Below the pieces are notes generated by a model, which worked only from the letters and a program-made list of their open reading frames with translations, did not search any database and was not told the origin of the DNA. A stretch of 64,000 bases of DNA from Kordia sp965283645 (GTDB lineage: Bacteria > Bacteroidota > Bacteroidia > Flavobacteriales > Flavobacteriaceae). Made by a program: the position numbers and the translations under genes. The stretch spans positions 2,418,001 to 2,482,000 of the forward strand of contig NZ_CBDIPG010000001.1 of NCBI RefSeq assembly GCF_965283645.1, written 5' to 3'. Of this stretch, positions 1 through 8,222 are shown in pieces (the first letter of the stretch is position 1; each line of letters opens with the position of its first letter).

Positions 1-283
1 TTACAGAAGAAGCAATTAATATAAATGTCATTAAGGCTACGAAGTACATCGGGTTGTCTCCATGTGAACCTGGAAAGTGATTGTAAACTTCATCCGCAAT
101 TGGCCAAGAATCAATGAATTTGAATCTTGAGAATCCGTATGCAGCTAAAAATCCTGAGAATGTTAGGGCATCTGATAACAGAAAGAACCACATCATCATT
201 TTTCCATAGCTGGCGTTGAGCGGTTTGTTTCCGCCTCCCCAGACTTTACCTTCTGTACCTGTATTTGAAACAGTAGCTTCCAT
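1..283 (-). CDS. Cytochrome c oxidase subunit III, N-terminal part (cut by window edge)
   Basis: Ninety-four codons read leftwards from an ATG at 283 and run off the window. The N-terminus (MEATVSNTGTEGKVWGGGNK) is followed by a hydrophobic stretch containing MMMWFFLLSDALTFSGF, typical of haem-copper oxidase subunit III. This is the second, larger subunit III of the tandem pair found in flavobacteria; the smaller one starts 46 bp upstream on the same strand. It is an integral membrane subunit of the aa3-type oxidase whose subunits I and II are encoded at 22.6-25.5 kb. The C-terminus lies outside the window, so the length cannot be checked. Confidence 0.88.
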   Translation of the reverse strand, partial: MEATVSNTGTEGKVWGGGNKPLNASYGKMMMWFFLLSDALTFSGFLAAYGFSRFKFIDSWPIADEVYNHFPGSHGDNPMYFVALMTFILIASSV

Positions 284-329
284 AAAAAGTATGCATTTTT
301 AAAAAATTGTTCAAATTTACGTTTTTTTC

Positions 330-911
330 TTATCTAAAGAAATATAAAAATAAAAACAAGTAGACCCACAGAAAATCTAGGAAATGCCAAAACATTGCAC
401 CTAGTTCTAAACCAAGTGTTTGCCCTTGTTTATACTTTTGTTTAAAATGATTATAAATTACAACCAATAGTACTAAAATCCCAGCTAGTACGTGTGCTAG
501 GTGTGTAACTGTTACAATGTAAAGGAAAGATGTTGTTACCGTACTCCCTTTTCCTGTAAAATGATATCCACTTTCAATAATTTGTGCGAATCCTGCAAAT
601 TGCGAAATTACAAACACAATTCCGAGCGCTAATGTTACTAAAAGATATATACTTGTTGTTTGATGTAATCCTTTTTGAATTGCCCTTTTTGCCAAATGAA
701 ATGTAACACTACTTATTAAAATAGCAATGGTACTAATGTAAAATGCATTTGGAATTGAAAAGTCATTTAACCAATCTGGACGTTCTTTACTTACAATATA
801 AGCACTTGTCAGACCTCCAAACATCATAAACATACTTACCATAGCAAACCACAACATCATTTTTTTTGATCGTGCTTGCTTTTCTTGAAATGTTCCTTGC
901 GTTAAATCCAT
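330..911 (-). CDS. Cytochrome c oxidase subunit III (short form, 193 aa)
   Basis: This 193-residue protein has five hydrophobic segments and the subunit III pattern, including TSFLYIVTVTHLAHVLAG and a C-terminal GAMFWHFLDFLWVYLF segment. Subunit III belongs to the membrane-embedded haem-copper oxidase and binds no redox centre itself. It lies 6 bp downstream of ctaB and 46 bp upstream of a second subunit III gene, so the three are probably one transcript. Flavobacteria commonly carry two subunit III proteins in tandem. The start at 911 gives an N-terminus (MDLTQGTFQEKQARSKKMML) without a signal peptide, as expected for the family. Confidence 0.9.
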   Translation of the reverse strand: MDLTQGTFQEKQARSKKMMLWFAMVSMFMMFGGLTSAYIVSKERPDWLNDFSIPNAFYISTIAILISSVTFHLAKRAIQKGLHQTTSIYLLVTLALGIVFVISQFAGFAQIIESGYHFTGKGSTVTTSFLYIVTVTHLAHVLAGILVLLVVIYNHFKQKYKQGQTLGLELGAMFWHFLDFLWVYLFLFLYFFR

Positions 912-917
912 TTGTTA

Positions 918-1826
918 TTATATAAATTTATCTACTACAAATACTATCTGTATTAATGTAATGTATGCAACACTTGCTAACATTAATGCTTTTGCCGATT
1001 TATCATCCATATTCTGATATAGCTTCACGCCATAATACAATAATCCGATTCCGATACTAAATACAATGATTGCCGCTGGAATTGACAAAGTTAATGCTCC
1101 TGTAAGTCCTGTAGCTGGAAATATAGAAACGAGTATCAACCAAATGGTATACATTAGTATTTGTAAAGCTGTTGCTTTGTTTTTCTTTCCGGTTGGCAAC
1201 ATAAAGAAGCCTCCTTTTTTATAATCTTCAAAAAGAAACCATCCAATTGCCCAAAAGTGTGGAAATTGCCAAAAGAACTGAATCATAAATAATGTTCCTG
1301 GCTCTATTCCGAAATCATCAGTTGCGGCAACCCATCCTAACATAAATGGTATTGCTCCAGGCAACGCGCCAATAAATACAGCTAATGGTGTTTTTGTTTT
1401 TAGTGGCGTATATACACATGTGTATAAAAAAATGGAAATAGCTCCAAACATTGCTGTTTTAGGATTAACAACATATAACGTTGCTATTCCCAATACGGTA
1501 AGAATTGCGGCAATGGTAAAAGCAACATTGACAGACATGCGTCCTGAAGGAATAGGCCTGTCTTTGGTACGATCCATTAACGCATCTAAATCACGTTCAA
1601 TGATTTGATTGAATGCATTGGATGCACCTACCATAAAATAACCTCCAATTGCTAGTAAAGCTAGTACTTTGAAGTCAACACCAGTAGCGCCAACACCAAG
1701 CAAATATCCCGCCAAGGAAGAAAAAACAACGCTTATAGCTAGTCCTACTTTTGTAAGCTGTTTAAAATCTTCAAGGATCGAAGTGAATGAGTATGTTTTT
1801 TTGATTGTATTCAATGCCGTTTTCAT
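918..1826 (-). CDS. ctaB: Protohaem IX farnesyltransferase (haem O synthase)
   Basis: UbiA-family prenyltransferase that adds a farnesyl group to haem B to make haem O, the precursor of haem A for the aa3 oxidase. Visible motifs are NAFNQIIERDLDALMDRTKD, the NxxxDxxxD prenyl-diphosphate/Mg site at about residues 70-87, and several membrane segments. The open frame extends 20 codons upstream, but I chose the ATG at 1826 because AGAAAGG lies just upstream on the minus strand and the resulting 302-residue protein begins MKTALNTIKKTYSF, a normal length for the family. It is the first gene of the ctaB-coxIII-coxIII run. Confidence 0.93.
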   Translation of the reverse strand: MKTALNTIKKTYSFTSILEDFKQLTKVGLAISVVFSSLAGYLLGVGATGVDFKVLALLAIGGYFMVGASNAFNQIIERDLDALMDRTKDRPIPSGRMSVNVAFTIAAILTVLGIATLYVVNPKTAMFGAISIFLYTCVYTPLKTKTPLAVFIGALPGAIPFMLGWVAATDDFGIEPGTLFMIQFFWQFPHFWAIGWFLFEDYKKGGFFMLPTGKKNKATALQILMYTIWLILVSIFPATGLTGALTLSIPAAIIVFSIGIGLLYYGVKLYQNMDDKSAKALMLASVAYITLIQIVFVVDKFI

Positions 1827-1929
1827 CAACCTTTCTAAATTCCTGCAAAGATAAACTAGAAATCCTTTGTATGCAATGATTTTCAAACAGTTTTACAGCT
1901 TTTCTAAATAGATATTGTAATTCTATTTT

Positions 1930-1938
1930 TATCTTTGG
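1930..1938 (+). promoter_or_regulatory. Candidate -7 box of the metallo-hydrolase gene
   Basis: TATCTTTGG matches the Bacteroidota -7 consensus (TAnnTTTG) and lies 46 bp before the ATG at 1985. I could not find a good -33 element at the usual spacing, so this is a weak call. Confidence 0.35.
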
Positions 1939-1984
1939 AAAGGATGTCGATTTTTTAACGACTATTGCTTAAAATTTATACGTT

Positions 1985-2887
1985 ATGAAATTTCAAAAAA
2001 TTACACTTGTTTTTGCCTTTTTATTGTTTTCATTTTCTGGGTTTTCTCAAAAGAAAGAAGTACAGATTAAAGTAACTAAAGTGAGCGATAGTATTTATAT
2101 GCTTGTTGGACAAGGTGGAAATATTGCTATTTCCGTTGGAGCAGATGGTGTTTTTATGATTGATGATCAGTTTGCGCCCTTAACACCCAAAATTTTAGCC
2201 GCTATTAAAAGTGTCACTGACAAACCTGTAAAGTTTTTGATTAATACACATTGGCACGGCGATCATACTGGTGGAAATGAAAATATGCAAAAAGAAGGTG
2301 CTGTTATTGTAGCCCATGAAAATGTTAGAAAACGCATGAGTGTTGATCAGTTTAATAAAGAACGAAATAGAACAACTCCTGCTTCACCAAAAGAAGCATT
2401 GCCCGTGATTACGTTTTCAAAAGATGTTTCATTTCATTTTAATGATGAAGATATTTTTATTTTTCATGTTCATGAAGCGCATACAGATGGTGACGCTATG
2501 GTATATTTTACAAAAAGTAATGTATTGCACATGGGCGACACGTATTTTCAAGGAAAGTATCCTTTTATTGATTTGAATTCTGGCGGAAGCACACAAGGAT
2601 ATATTGCCGCTATTAAAAAAGCATTATTGTTGATAAATGAAGATACGAAGATTATTCCTGGACACAGAAATGTTTCAGACAAAATGGCTTTGCAAACATA
2701 TGTAGAAATGCTTCAAGAGATTGAAACAAATATTCTTGCAGAAATTAAAGCTGGTAAATCTGAAGAAGACGTCACTAAAAACACTTCACTCACAAAAAAG
2801 TACGATGATTTAAAGTACGGTGATTGGTTTATTACTGGAGAAGTTTTAAGAAAAACTTTCTATCGTAGTTTACAAAAGAGCAAGTAA
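1985..2887 (+). CDS. Secreted metallo-beta-lactamase-fold hydrolase
   Basis: This 300-residue protein has a Sec signal peptide (MKFQKITLVFAFLLFSFSGF, then SQ). The metal-binding motif HWHGDH is at residues 89-94, followed by downstream metal ligands in HEAHTDGD, MGDTYF and IIPGHRNVS. The fold is a binuclear zinc hydrolase acting outside the cytoplasm. The substrate is not clear: the family includes beta-lactamases, lactonases and thioesterases, and I would not predict antibiotic resistance from this alone. It is a single gene divergent from ctaB and its 3' end overlaps the small convergent gene at 2870-3073 by 18 bp. Confidence 0.85.
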   Translation: MKFQKITLVFAFLLFSFSGFSQKKEVQIKVTKVSDSIYMLVGQGGNIAISVGADGVFMIDDQFAPLTPKILAAIKSVTDKPVKFLINTHWHGDHTGGNENMQKEGAVIVAHENVRKRMSVDQFNKERNRTTPASPKEALPVITFSKDVSFHFNDEDIFIFHVHEAHTDGDAMVYFTKSNVLHMGDTYFQGKYPFIDLNSGGSTQGYIAAIKKALLLINEDTKIIPGHRNVSDKMALQTYVEMLQEIETNILAEIKAGKSEEDVTKNTSLTKKYDDLKYGDWFITGEVLRKTFYRSLQKSK

Positions 2888-3073
2888 ATTTTTAAAGTTT
2901 ACCATAATTAGCCCAGCTATTCCAAAAAACATACAACTAAGTAGAAATACTGGATATTCTTTTACAATGTAACTTGAACTTCTTTGTTTTTTATATACTG
3001 AGACATCTAGTGACTTGTACCCGAGATAAATAAATGGTACAACCATCACAAAAATAACAATAAATTTGATCAT
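2870..3073 (-). CDS. Small two-pass membrane protein of unknown function
   Basis: This 67-residue frame starts MIKFIVIFVMVVPFIYLGYK and has a second hydrophobic segment (FLLSCMFFGIAGLIMV), separated by a basic loop with KKQRSSS. It overlaps the convergent hydrolase gene by 18 bp. The two clear membrane helices and a positively charged loop argue for a real protein, but I recognise no family. It could be a chance frame in AT-rich DNA. Confidence 0.5.
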   Translation of the reverse strand: MIKFIVIFVMVVPFIYLGYKSLDVSVYKKQRSSSYIVKEYPVFLLSCMFFGIAGLIMVNFKNLLALL

Positions 3074-3178
3074 TTTTTAAAATAGGTTTGGCAGGCACAC
3101 AAGAATGTATCTTGTGAATTTTAGTATTTCATCGAGGCTATCTTCACAAATCTAAGAAAAATTTTGAAAACTTCCATA

Positions 3179-5290
3179 TTAAAAATCTAAATACCAATTA
3201 AAAATATCAGTTCGGATTCCTAAGGAAAGCCATGTTGTATTTTCTTTGAAATCTACAAGCGTATTTGCTTCCGGATTAAAGCTTCTGTAGGTGAGATTTG
3301 CAAAGATTTTCAGGTTTGTTTTTGGGTTGATAATATAACCCGCATGTAAGTCTGCCAAAAATACATTGGTTTTATTTCCTTGTAGCAATTCAATTCCTGT
3401 ATCGCCCACTCTTTCATCATTATCAATAAATATATTCCCTCCATAACTTGCCGCATCTGTTGCAGGGTCGAAGTCTAATCCACGTTGTCCGTAAATCATT
3501 TTAGCACTTCCGTACCAACGATTGTAGTTGTAACGTGCAATTCCGATAACTTCTCTAAAGTTTGCGCCCCATAAATGCGCTAGAGATTGATTGTTATGAC
3601 CATAATTTGTAGCTACTTCATTATGCGAATACGTATACGGACGCACTTGATTGTATTCAAATTGTAAGAGTAAATTGTCTACTTTAAATGCGTTGTAATA
3701 TTTCGCGCCAAGCTGAAAACCGTATTTATTTTTCCAACTTTGATTTCCTGATTTGATATCATTTAATGAAAACTCATCCAAAATAAATTGCCCATAGAAA
3801 TTTACATTGTCATTCCATTTGTATTTTGAGCTCAATCCTACGATTGCATTTCCAGCTCTGGAACCTGTAGAAAATTCTATAGCTCTGTAAAATATGACTG
3901 GATTTATGTAGTTAAAGTCAAATCCGCGATTGTTGTCATTTTTCCAAATTACAGATTCAAATAAACCTATGTTTAATTTTTTGGAAACATTCCAACTTAG
4001 GTAATGATTTGCAATGTATTTGGTTAAGAATGCACCATCTTCCGTAACTTCTGGGCGCACATCACGCAACCACATCCAAGTGTTTGTGTATTTTATTTTC
4101 CAGAAAGATGTATTTAGCTTGAAAAACGGATACGGACTTGTGGCATCACTTACAAATAAGGAGCGATATCCGTCACCAATAAAGTTTTTTCCATGTCCTA
4201 ATTGAACATTAAACATTTTGCTTGGTGCATACGATATATATCCTTCTGCAACTGGATAGTCATACGAATCTGTTTTAAATTCTTTTGCGATACCACGCCC
4301 TGGAATGATTGCAGGGTTTCCTCCAGCAGGCTTTATACTTTCTGCATATCTGTTAAAGTAATCAGCAAATCGTCCTTGACTTTCAAATACAGTAGCTGAA
4401 AAGTTTAAGTTTTTCCCTAAACCACCTTGCACTTGAACTCCTCTCGTGTTGTTGTATGTATAATCTACTTCACCATCTGTGTTTTTACCAAGTTGTAAAT
4501 CTAAAATAGGATCGATTACAAACCAGTAGTCTTTTCCCTTGACAGTAACCATATGTTCATTCCAAAGTTTTCGACCAACCCAAGTAGATTTATTTTTTTT
4601 TAGTTTGGATTGTTGTGCATTGAAATCGTAATACGAAGCGACCGTATTATATAAGTATGGTTTTGAAGCCGTATGACTGTTTGTGCCAACCATGTTAATT
4701 TCTTGATCAAAATACGCATACATGTCATGAGAAAAAGGAATGTTTAAGTTGCTATTGTATAATTCGTCTTTGTATGTTTCTAAGGAATCATTTACATTCT
4801 CAAATTCTTTTTTGGCGGCAACCAAGAGTTCATTTTCTTTTTCTTCTTGTGTTTTAACGACTTCAATTGCATCTTTACTTTCCATCGGAATGTTTAGTTG
4901 CATTGTAAATTGCATGTATGTTTCTCTACCACTATAGGTTGCAGGTTTCACTTTTGGTAGCATGTCAAAAACGCGCTTTATTTCTTCTTTGAGTTCGTTG
5001 TAAGTAGCTTCAACATATAGAACTTTAAATTTTCCTTTTTGTGTAACTTCAAACAGAAACACCATTTCTCCCGTATAATTATCTTTCGTTATAATTTCTG
5101 GAAGTTTGAAATTTTTATCGATGTATGATTGCAACGTTGTATTGAAACAATTTGCTAAGTTTTCAATGTCTTCATTTTCACATGCTGGAAATACAGGATA
5201 TTTTTCATAATCACTAGTAGATGTTTGTCCGAAAGCAATTTGAATTCCAAAAAAAACAAGTAGAGAGAGAGCCGTTTTAAGTCGGTACAT
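3179..5290 (-). CDS. remB: Gliding motility protein RemB (outer-membrane beta-barrel type)
   Basis: A 703-residue protein with signal peptide MYRLKTALSLLVFFGIQIAFG. The N-terminal ~130 residues resemble the TonB C-terminal domain of the two neighbouring proteins (YPVFPACENEDIENLANCF, then a region ending MQFTMQLNIPM). The rest is rich in alternating aromatic strands and ends in WLSLGIRTDIFNWYLDF, as expected of an outer-membrane barrel. RemB is required for normal gliding in Flavobacterium johnsoniae, where, as I recall, it also lies close to sprA. Assignment rests on overall character plus that gene order, not on an alignment. Confidence 0.75.
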   Translation of the reverse strand: MYRLKTALSLLVFFGIQIAFGQTSTSDYEKYPVFPACENEDIENLANCFNTTLQSYIDKNFKLPEIITKDNYTGEMVFLFEVTQKGKFKVLYVEATYNELKEEIKRVFDMLPKVKPATYSGRETYMQFTMQLNIPMESKDAIEVVKTQEEKENELLVAAKKEFENVNDSLETYKDELYNSNLNIPFSHDMYAYFDQEINMVGTNSHTASKPYLYNTVASYYDFNAQQSKLKKNKSTWVGRKLWNEHMVTVKGKDYWFVIDPILDLQLGKNTDGEVDYTYNNTRGVQVQGGLGKNLNFSATVFESQGRFADYFNRYAESIKPAGGNPAIIPGRGIAKEFKTDSYDYPVAEGYISYAPSKMFNVQLGHGKNFIGDGYRSLFVSDATSPYPFFKLNTSFWKIKYTNTWMWLRDVRPEVTEDGAFLTKYIANHYLSWNVSKKLNIGLFESVIWKNDNNRGFDFNYINPVIFYRAIEFSTGSRAGNAIVGLSSKYKWNDNVNFYGQFILDEFSLNDIKSGNQSWKNKYGFQLGAKYYNAFKVDNLLLQFEYNQVRPYTYSHNEVATNYGHNNQSLAHLWGANFREVIGIARYNYNRWYGSAKMIYGQRGLDFDPATDAASYGGNIFIDNDERVGDTGIELLQGNKTNVFLADLHAGYIINPKTNLKIFANLTYRSFNPEANTLVDFKENTTWLSLGIRTDIFNWYLDF

Positions 5291-5471
5291 ATTTGAGGTT
5301 TTATGAGTCCGAAAGATAGTATATTTTGGTAAAAACTAATCTATTGATTTTATTTATGATGTAGTAAAGATGGAAAAGAAATGATTTTTAGAGATAATGA
5401 GAGCTTAAAAAACAGTAAAATCCACAGAATCAGGCAGAAAAAAGCAACCATATAACGATAATATGCAGAAA

Positions 5472-5591
5472 TTAGCTGTTTAAAAAGCTGTGTACGTTAG
5501 TTTTTTGTACTTTTGTAATATACTTTTTGATTAAATGACCTTTGTAAGTCTTGGTAACATTTACAAAAGGCTTTAAGTTGACATTTTTCAT
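5472..5591 (-). pseudogene. Short frame (39 aa) behind a third copy of the TonB-gene leader; possible decayed paralogue
   Basis: On the minus strand the leader ACATTAACATTAAAACCGAT followed by TATTATGAA occurs here almost exactly as it does before the TonB-like gene at 6503. The frame that follows encodes MKNVNLKPFVNVTKTYKGHL and stops after 39 codons. Its first residues vaguely resemble MNKVNHNK of the intact neighbour. No TonB domain remains. It may be a relic of a third tandem copy or a new small gene that captured the leader. Confidence 0.4.
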
Positions 5592-5643
5592 AATAATCGG
5601 TTTTAATGTTAATGTAATGATATGTCACAGAGAGTATACCTAA

Positions 5644-5677
5644 AAAACCGAGTTAATAACTCGGTTTTCCTTTTTTT
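5644..5677 (-). terminator. Intrinsic terminator after the TonB-like gene at 5700-6503
   Basis: A near-perfect stem, AAAACCGAGTTA against TAACTCGGTTTT, spans 5644-5668. On the minus strand it is followed by a T run ending in AGG, and on the plus strand by CC and seven T. It could therefore work in both directions. Confidence 0.75.
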
Positions 5678-5699
5678 AGTATACTATGTAATGTTGTGA

Positions 5700-6503
5700 T
5701 TAATTCACAATGAAGTTAATAGGTAGTGTATATTTCACTTTTACATTTTGTTTTCTTTGTTTGCCAGGCTCCATTTTAGGAAGCAACTTTACTACTCGTT
5801 CTGCTTCTTTTTCAAGTTTTGGATGTGGTCCACGAGATTTAATTTCAGATACAACTCCATTTTCGTCAATTGTAAATAATACCGTGATTCTTTTTCTACC
5901 TTCTCCAAGATCTAACTCGTCAACTAAATTTGTATTAAATTTTCTGTTGACATGTTTCTGAATTTTTTCAGACATACATTTTTTAAGTTTTGCCTTTGAA
6001 GATTTATACTTTTCACACCCTGGAAATACAGGTGCATCTTCAATCATTACAAAAGGAACAACTGGGGTTTCCTCTGGTCCTTCATCCACAATTACAGAGT
6101 TTGGATCGAACGGCTCCGTTACTTCAATAGGATCTTCTTTTGTATTGATTACCACATCTTTCAGCTTCGTATCATCATCTACAGACTCAACTTTATCATA
6201 GATAATTTTAGATTCCACTTTTGGTTCTGGTTCTTTGATTTCCTTAACAACTTTTTGTTCCACTCTAAAATCTTCCATCACATACGTGTCTGGATCTTGA
6301 ATTGGAGTTGCGTCGGCAACTTCTTCTTGTGCAACAGCTGTTTGGACTTGAAATACTGTGTAGACTAAAAATAAACTCAGCATGAGGCTGATAGAGAATC
6401 TTAAAAAAGGATTTTTTTGAATGCGGAGATCGTCCTTTTTTGCTAGGTGACTTTCGCGTACACCTTTTCCGCTCACATCTTTGTTGTGATTAACTTTGTT
6501 CAT
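5700..6503 (-). CDS. TonB-like energy transducer, paralogue 2
   Basis: A 267-residue protein with a basic cytoplasmic N-terminus, one membrane helix (FLRFSISLMLSLFLVYTVFQ, about residues 34-55), an acidic/proline periplasmic linker, and a TonB_C-like domain ending KVKYTLPINFIV. The domain carries FPGCEKYKSSKAKLKKCMSE, a two-cysteine motif shared with the neighbour. TonB proteins couple inner-membrane proton-motive force to outer-membrane receptors. No exbB/exbD lies nearby. It is a diverged tandem duplicate of the gene at 6611-7327, and each copy has its own leader and terminator, so they are probably separate transcripts. Confidence 0.82.
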   Translation of the reverse strand: MNKVNHNKDVSGKGVRESHLAKKDDLRIQKNPFLRFSISLMLSLFLVYTVFQVQTAVAQEEVADATPIQDPDTYVMEDFRVEQKVVKEIKEPEPKVESKIIYDKVESVDDDTKLKDVVINTKEDPIEVTEPFDPNSVIVDEGPEETPVVPFVMIEDAPVFPGCEKYKSSKAKLKKCMSEKIQKHVNRKFNTNLVDELDLGEGRKRITVLFTIDENGVVSEIKSRGPHPKLEKEAERVVKLLPKMEPGKQRKQNVKVKYTLPINFIVN

Positions 6504-6557
6504 AATACATCGGTTTTAATGTTAATGTTGTGTTAATCACAAGAAGCATACCAAAAC

Positions 6558-6592
6558 AAAAAAAGTCCGAGCAAATGCTCAGACTTTTTATG
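6558..6592 (-). terminator. Intrinsic terminator between the two TonB-like genes
   Basis: The stem AGTC-GAGCA against TGCTC-GACT (one C/A mismatch) sits at 6564-6585 with a run of seven A on its left, giving a U tail on the minus strand. It follows the gene at 6611-7327. Confidence 0.7.
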
Positions 6593-6610
6593 TTTTGTGT
6601 GTGTATGTTG

Positions 6611-7327
6611 TTACTGTACTTTGAAAACTATTGGTAAGTTGTATGTTACTTTTACAGTTTTACCTCGTTGTTTTCCTGGCTTCATTCTAGGTAAACTCTT
6701 TACTACCTTTTCAGCTTCTTTAGCTAATCTTGGGTGTGGAGCTCTTGAACGTACACCTGTAATATTTCCTTGTTTGTCAATTGTAAATACTACATATATT
6801 TTCTGTATACCTTCTAAATCTAAGTCAGAAGCAAGTTCTGTATTAAATTTTCTGTTTACGTGTTTTTGCACTTTTTCAGACATACATTTTTTTCTTTCTG
6901 CCTTACTTGAATATTTCTCACATCCTGGAAATATTGGTGCATCTTCAATAATTGAGAATGGTACGTCTTCAATTACTTCTTCTTCTTCTTCAATTTCTAC
7001 CGTTTCTACTTCTTGAATTACTTCTTCTTGCGTAGTTTCTGTAGATTCAATTACAGTTTCTTCCACTTCTTCCTCATCTTCCACAACTTCAATAATTTCT
7101 GGAGCTGGTGGCGGCGGTGGCGGTGGCGGTTGTTGTAACTGTTGTGTCATGATCATTTCTTCCTCATCGTCTTCAAGCATTTGCGCAGCTTCTTGTTCTG
7201 CTACCTTGTCATATGCGGTCCATTCTATACCTTGCCATATTAGAAACGTCACTAACGCGAGTCCTAAAGCAAGGTAAAAAAAGCTACTATTTCTTAAATC
7301 AACATCTGGATTCTTCTTTGCTTCCAT
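6611..7327 (-). CDS. TonB-like energy transducer, paralogue 1
   Basis: A 238-residue protein starting MEAKKNPDVDLRNSSFFYLA, with a membrane helix at about residues 14-33. A linker with eight consecutive prolines is followed by long Glu/Val/Thr runs, and the C-terminal domain has FPGCEKYSSKAERKKCMSEK and ends VKVTYNLPIVFKVQ. This is the standard TonB layout: N-terminal anchor, rigid periplasm-spanning linker, receptor-binding domain. The C-terminal ~110 residues are closely similar to those of the gene at 5700-6503, while the linkers differ greatly, suggesting tandem duplication with linker divergence. Confidence 0.87.
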   Translation of the reverse strand: MEAKKNPDVDLRNSSFFYLALGLALVTFLIWQGIEWTAYDKVAEQEAAQMLEDDEEEMIMTQQLQQPPPPPPPPAPEIIEVVEDEEEVEETVIESTETTQEEVIQEVETVEIEEEEEVIEDVPFSIIEDAPIFPGCEKYSSKAERKKCMSEKVQKHVNRKFNTELASDLDLEGIQKIYVVFTIDKQGNITGVRSRAPHPRLAKEAEKVVKSLPRMKPGKQRGKTVKVTYNLPIVFKVQ

Positions 7328-7382
7328 AATAATATTAGTTTTAATGTTTGCTAATTTAATTATTTATTAGCAAAAAAAACAA

Positions 7383-7775
7383 TTAATTTTTCGTTTTTAA
7401 CTTTATAATGCTTATTGAGTAATACTTTATCAAAATTCCTGCCACAATTGCTCCTATAGTATTTGCAAGTGCATCTTGCCAATCTCCTTGCCTATTTTCT
7501 ACGAGTGTTTCTTGCATGATTTCTATAAGAACACCATAAAACACTGCAAATAATACACTTAGTAGCAATGCATTTTTTGACAAAAAAGAAGTTGTTTTTC
7601 CTTTTGTAAATGCTACAAACCAACTTATTGCGAATGTGAAATAGATGACTCCATGTATTATTTTATCCGCAAAAGAGAATGGTAATTTTGGCCCATCTTC
7701 AAGAGACACTAAACTTAAAAATGTAATTAATAGCGTCCAAACGATTGCCAGAGTTGATACTAGGTACTTACGCAC
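7383..7775 (-). CDS. VanZ-family membrane protein
   Basis: A 130-residue protein with four hydrophobic segments and the VanZ-like pattern FADKIIHGVIYFTFAISW, followed by GVLIEIMQETLVENRQGDWQ and DALANTIGAIVAG. The family is widespread in Bacteroidota and its biochemical role there is unknown; the name comes from the teicoplanin-resistance gene vanZ, but resistance should not be inferred. The gene overlaps the 3' end of gcvH by 8 bp, so the two are translationally linked, and it belongs to the sprA-gcvH-vanZ-tonB block. Confidence 0.85.
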   Translation of the reverse strand: MRKYLVSTLAIVWTLLITFLSLVSLEDGPKLPFSFADKIIHGVIYFTFAISWFVAFTKGKTTSFLSKNALLLSVLFAVFYGVLIEIMQETLVENRQGDWQDALANTIGAIVAGILIKYYSISIIKLKTKN

Positions 7776-8148
7776 CTACAACTTCTTTATAGCCTTCAGC
7801 ATCAAGCAAATCGTCTATTTGTGACGTGTCACTGATTTTGATTTTTATCATCCAACCTTTTCCATAAGGATCTGTATTGACTAATTCTGGATCTTCTTCA
7901 AGTTCTTCATTAAATTCAGCAACTTCACCAGATAATGGCATGTATAAGTCAGAAACAGTTTTTACTGCTTCAACAGTTCCAAAAACATCATCTTTGGCAA
8001 CTTCTTCATCTAATGTATCAATATCAACATATACAATATCTCCCAATTCACCTTGTGCAAAGTCAGTAATTCCAACGGTAGCTGTATCACCTTCAATTTT
8101 CACCCATTCGTGGTCTTTTGTATATTTTAAATCTGCTGGTATGTTCAT
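7768..8148 (-). CDS. gcvH: Glycine cleavage system H protein
   Basis: A 126-residue lipoyl carrier. The hallmark GTVEAVKTVSDLYMPLSGEV contains the lysine that is lipoylated, in the conserved E-A-V-K context. The H protein shuttles the aminomethyl group between the P, T and L proteins of the glycine cleavage complex in the cytoplasm. The P and T genes are not in the window. The protein is full length and starts MNIPADLKYTKDHEWVK, typical of the family. It lies between sprA (upstream) and vanZ (overlapping). Confidence 0.96.
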   Translation of the reverse strand: MNIPADLKYTKDHEWVKIEGDTATVGITDFAQGELGDIVYVDIDTLDEEVAKDDVFGTVEAVKTVSDLYMPLSGEVAEFNEELEEDPELVNTDPYGKGWMIKIKISDTSQIDDLLDAEGYKEVVGA

Positions 8149-8222
8149 TTTTACTATGTATATTTTGTTATCGTATAAGCAAATGTAATTCTTTCTCTTT
8201 AAGTTATCAACTCCAATTATTG

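Noticed and set aside
6597..7016. 139-codon plus-strand frame over the TonB-like gene
   Set aside because: It is antisense to the strongly supported TonB_C domain and gives a low-complexity Ser-rich protein.
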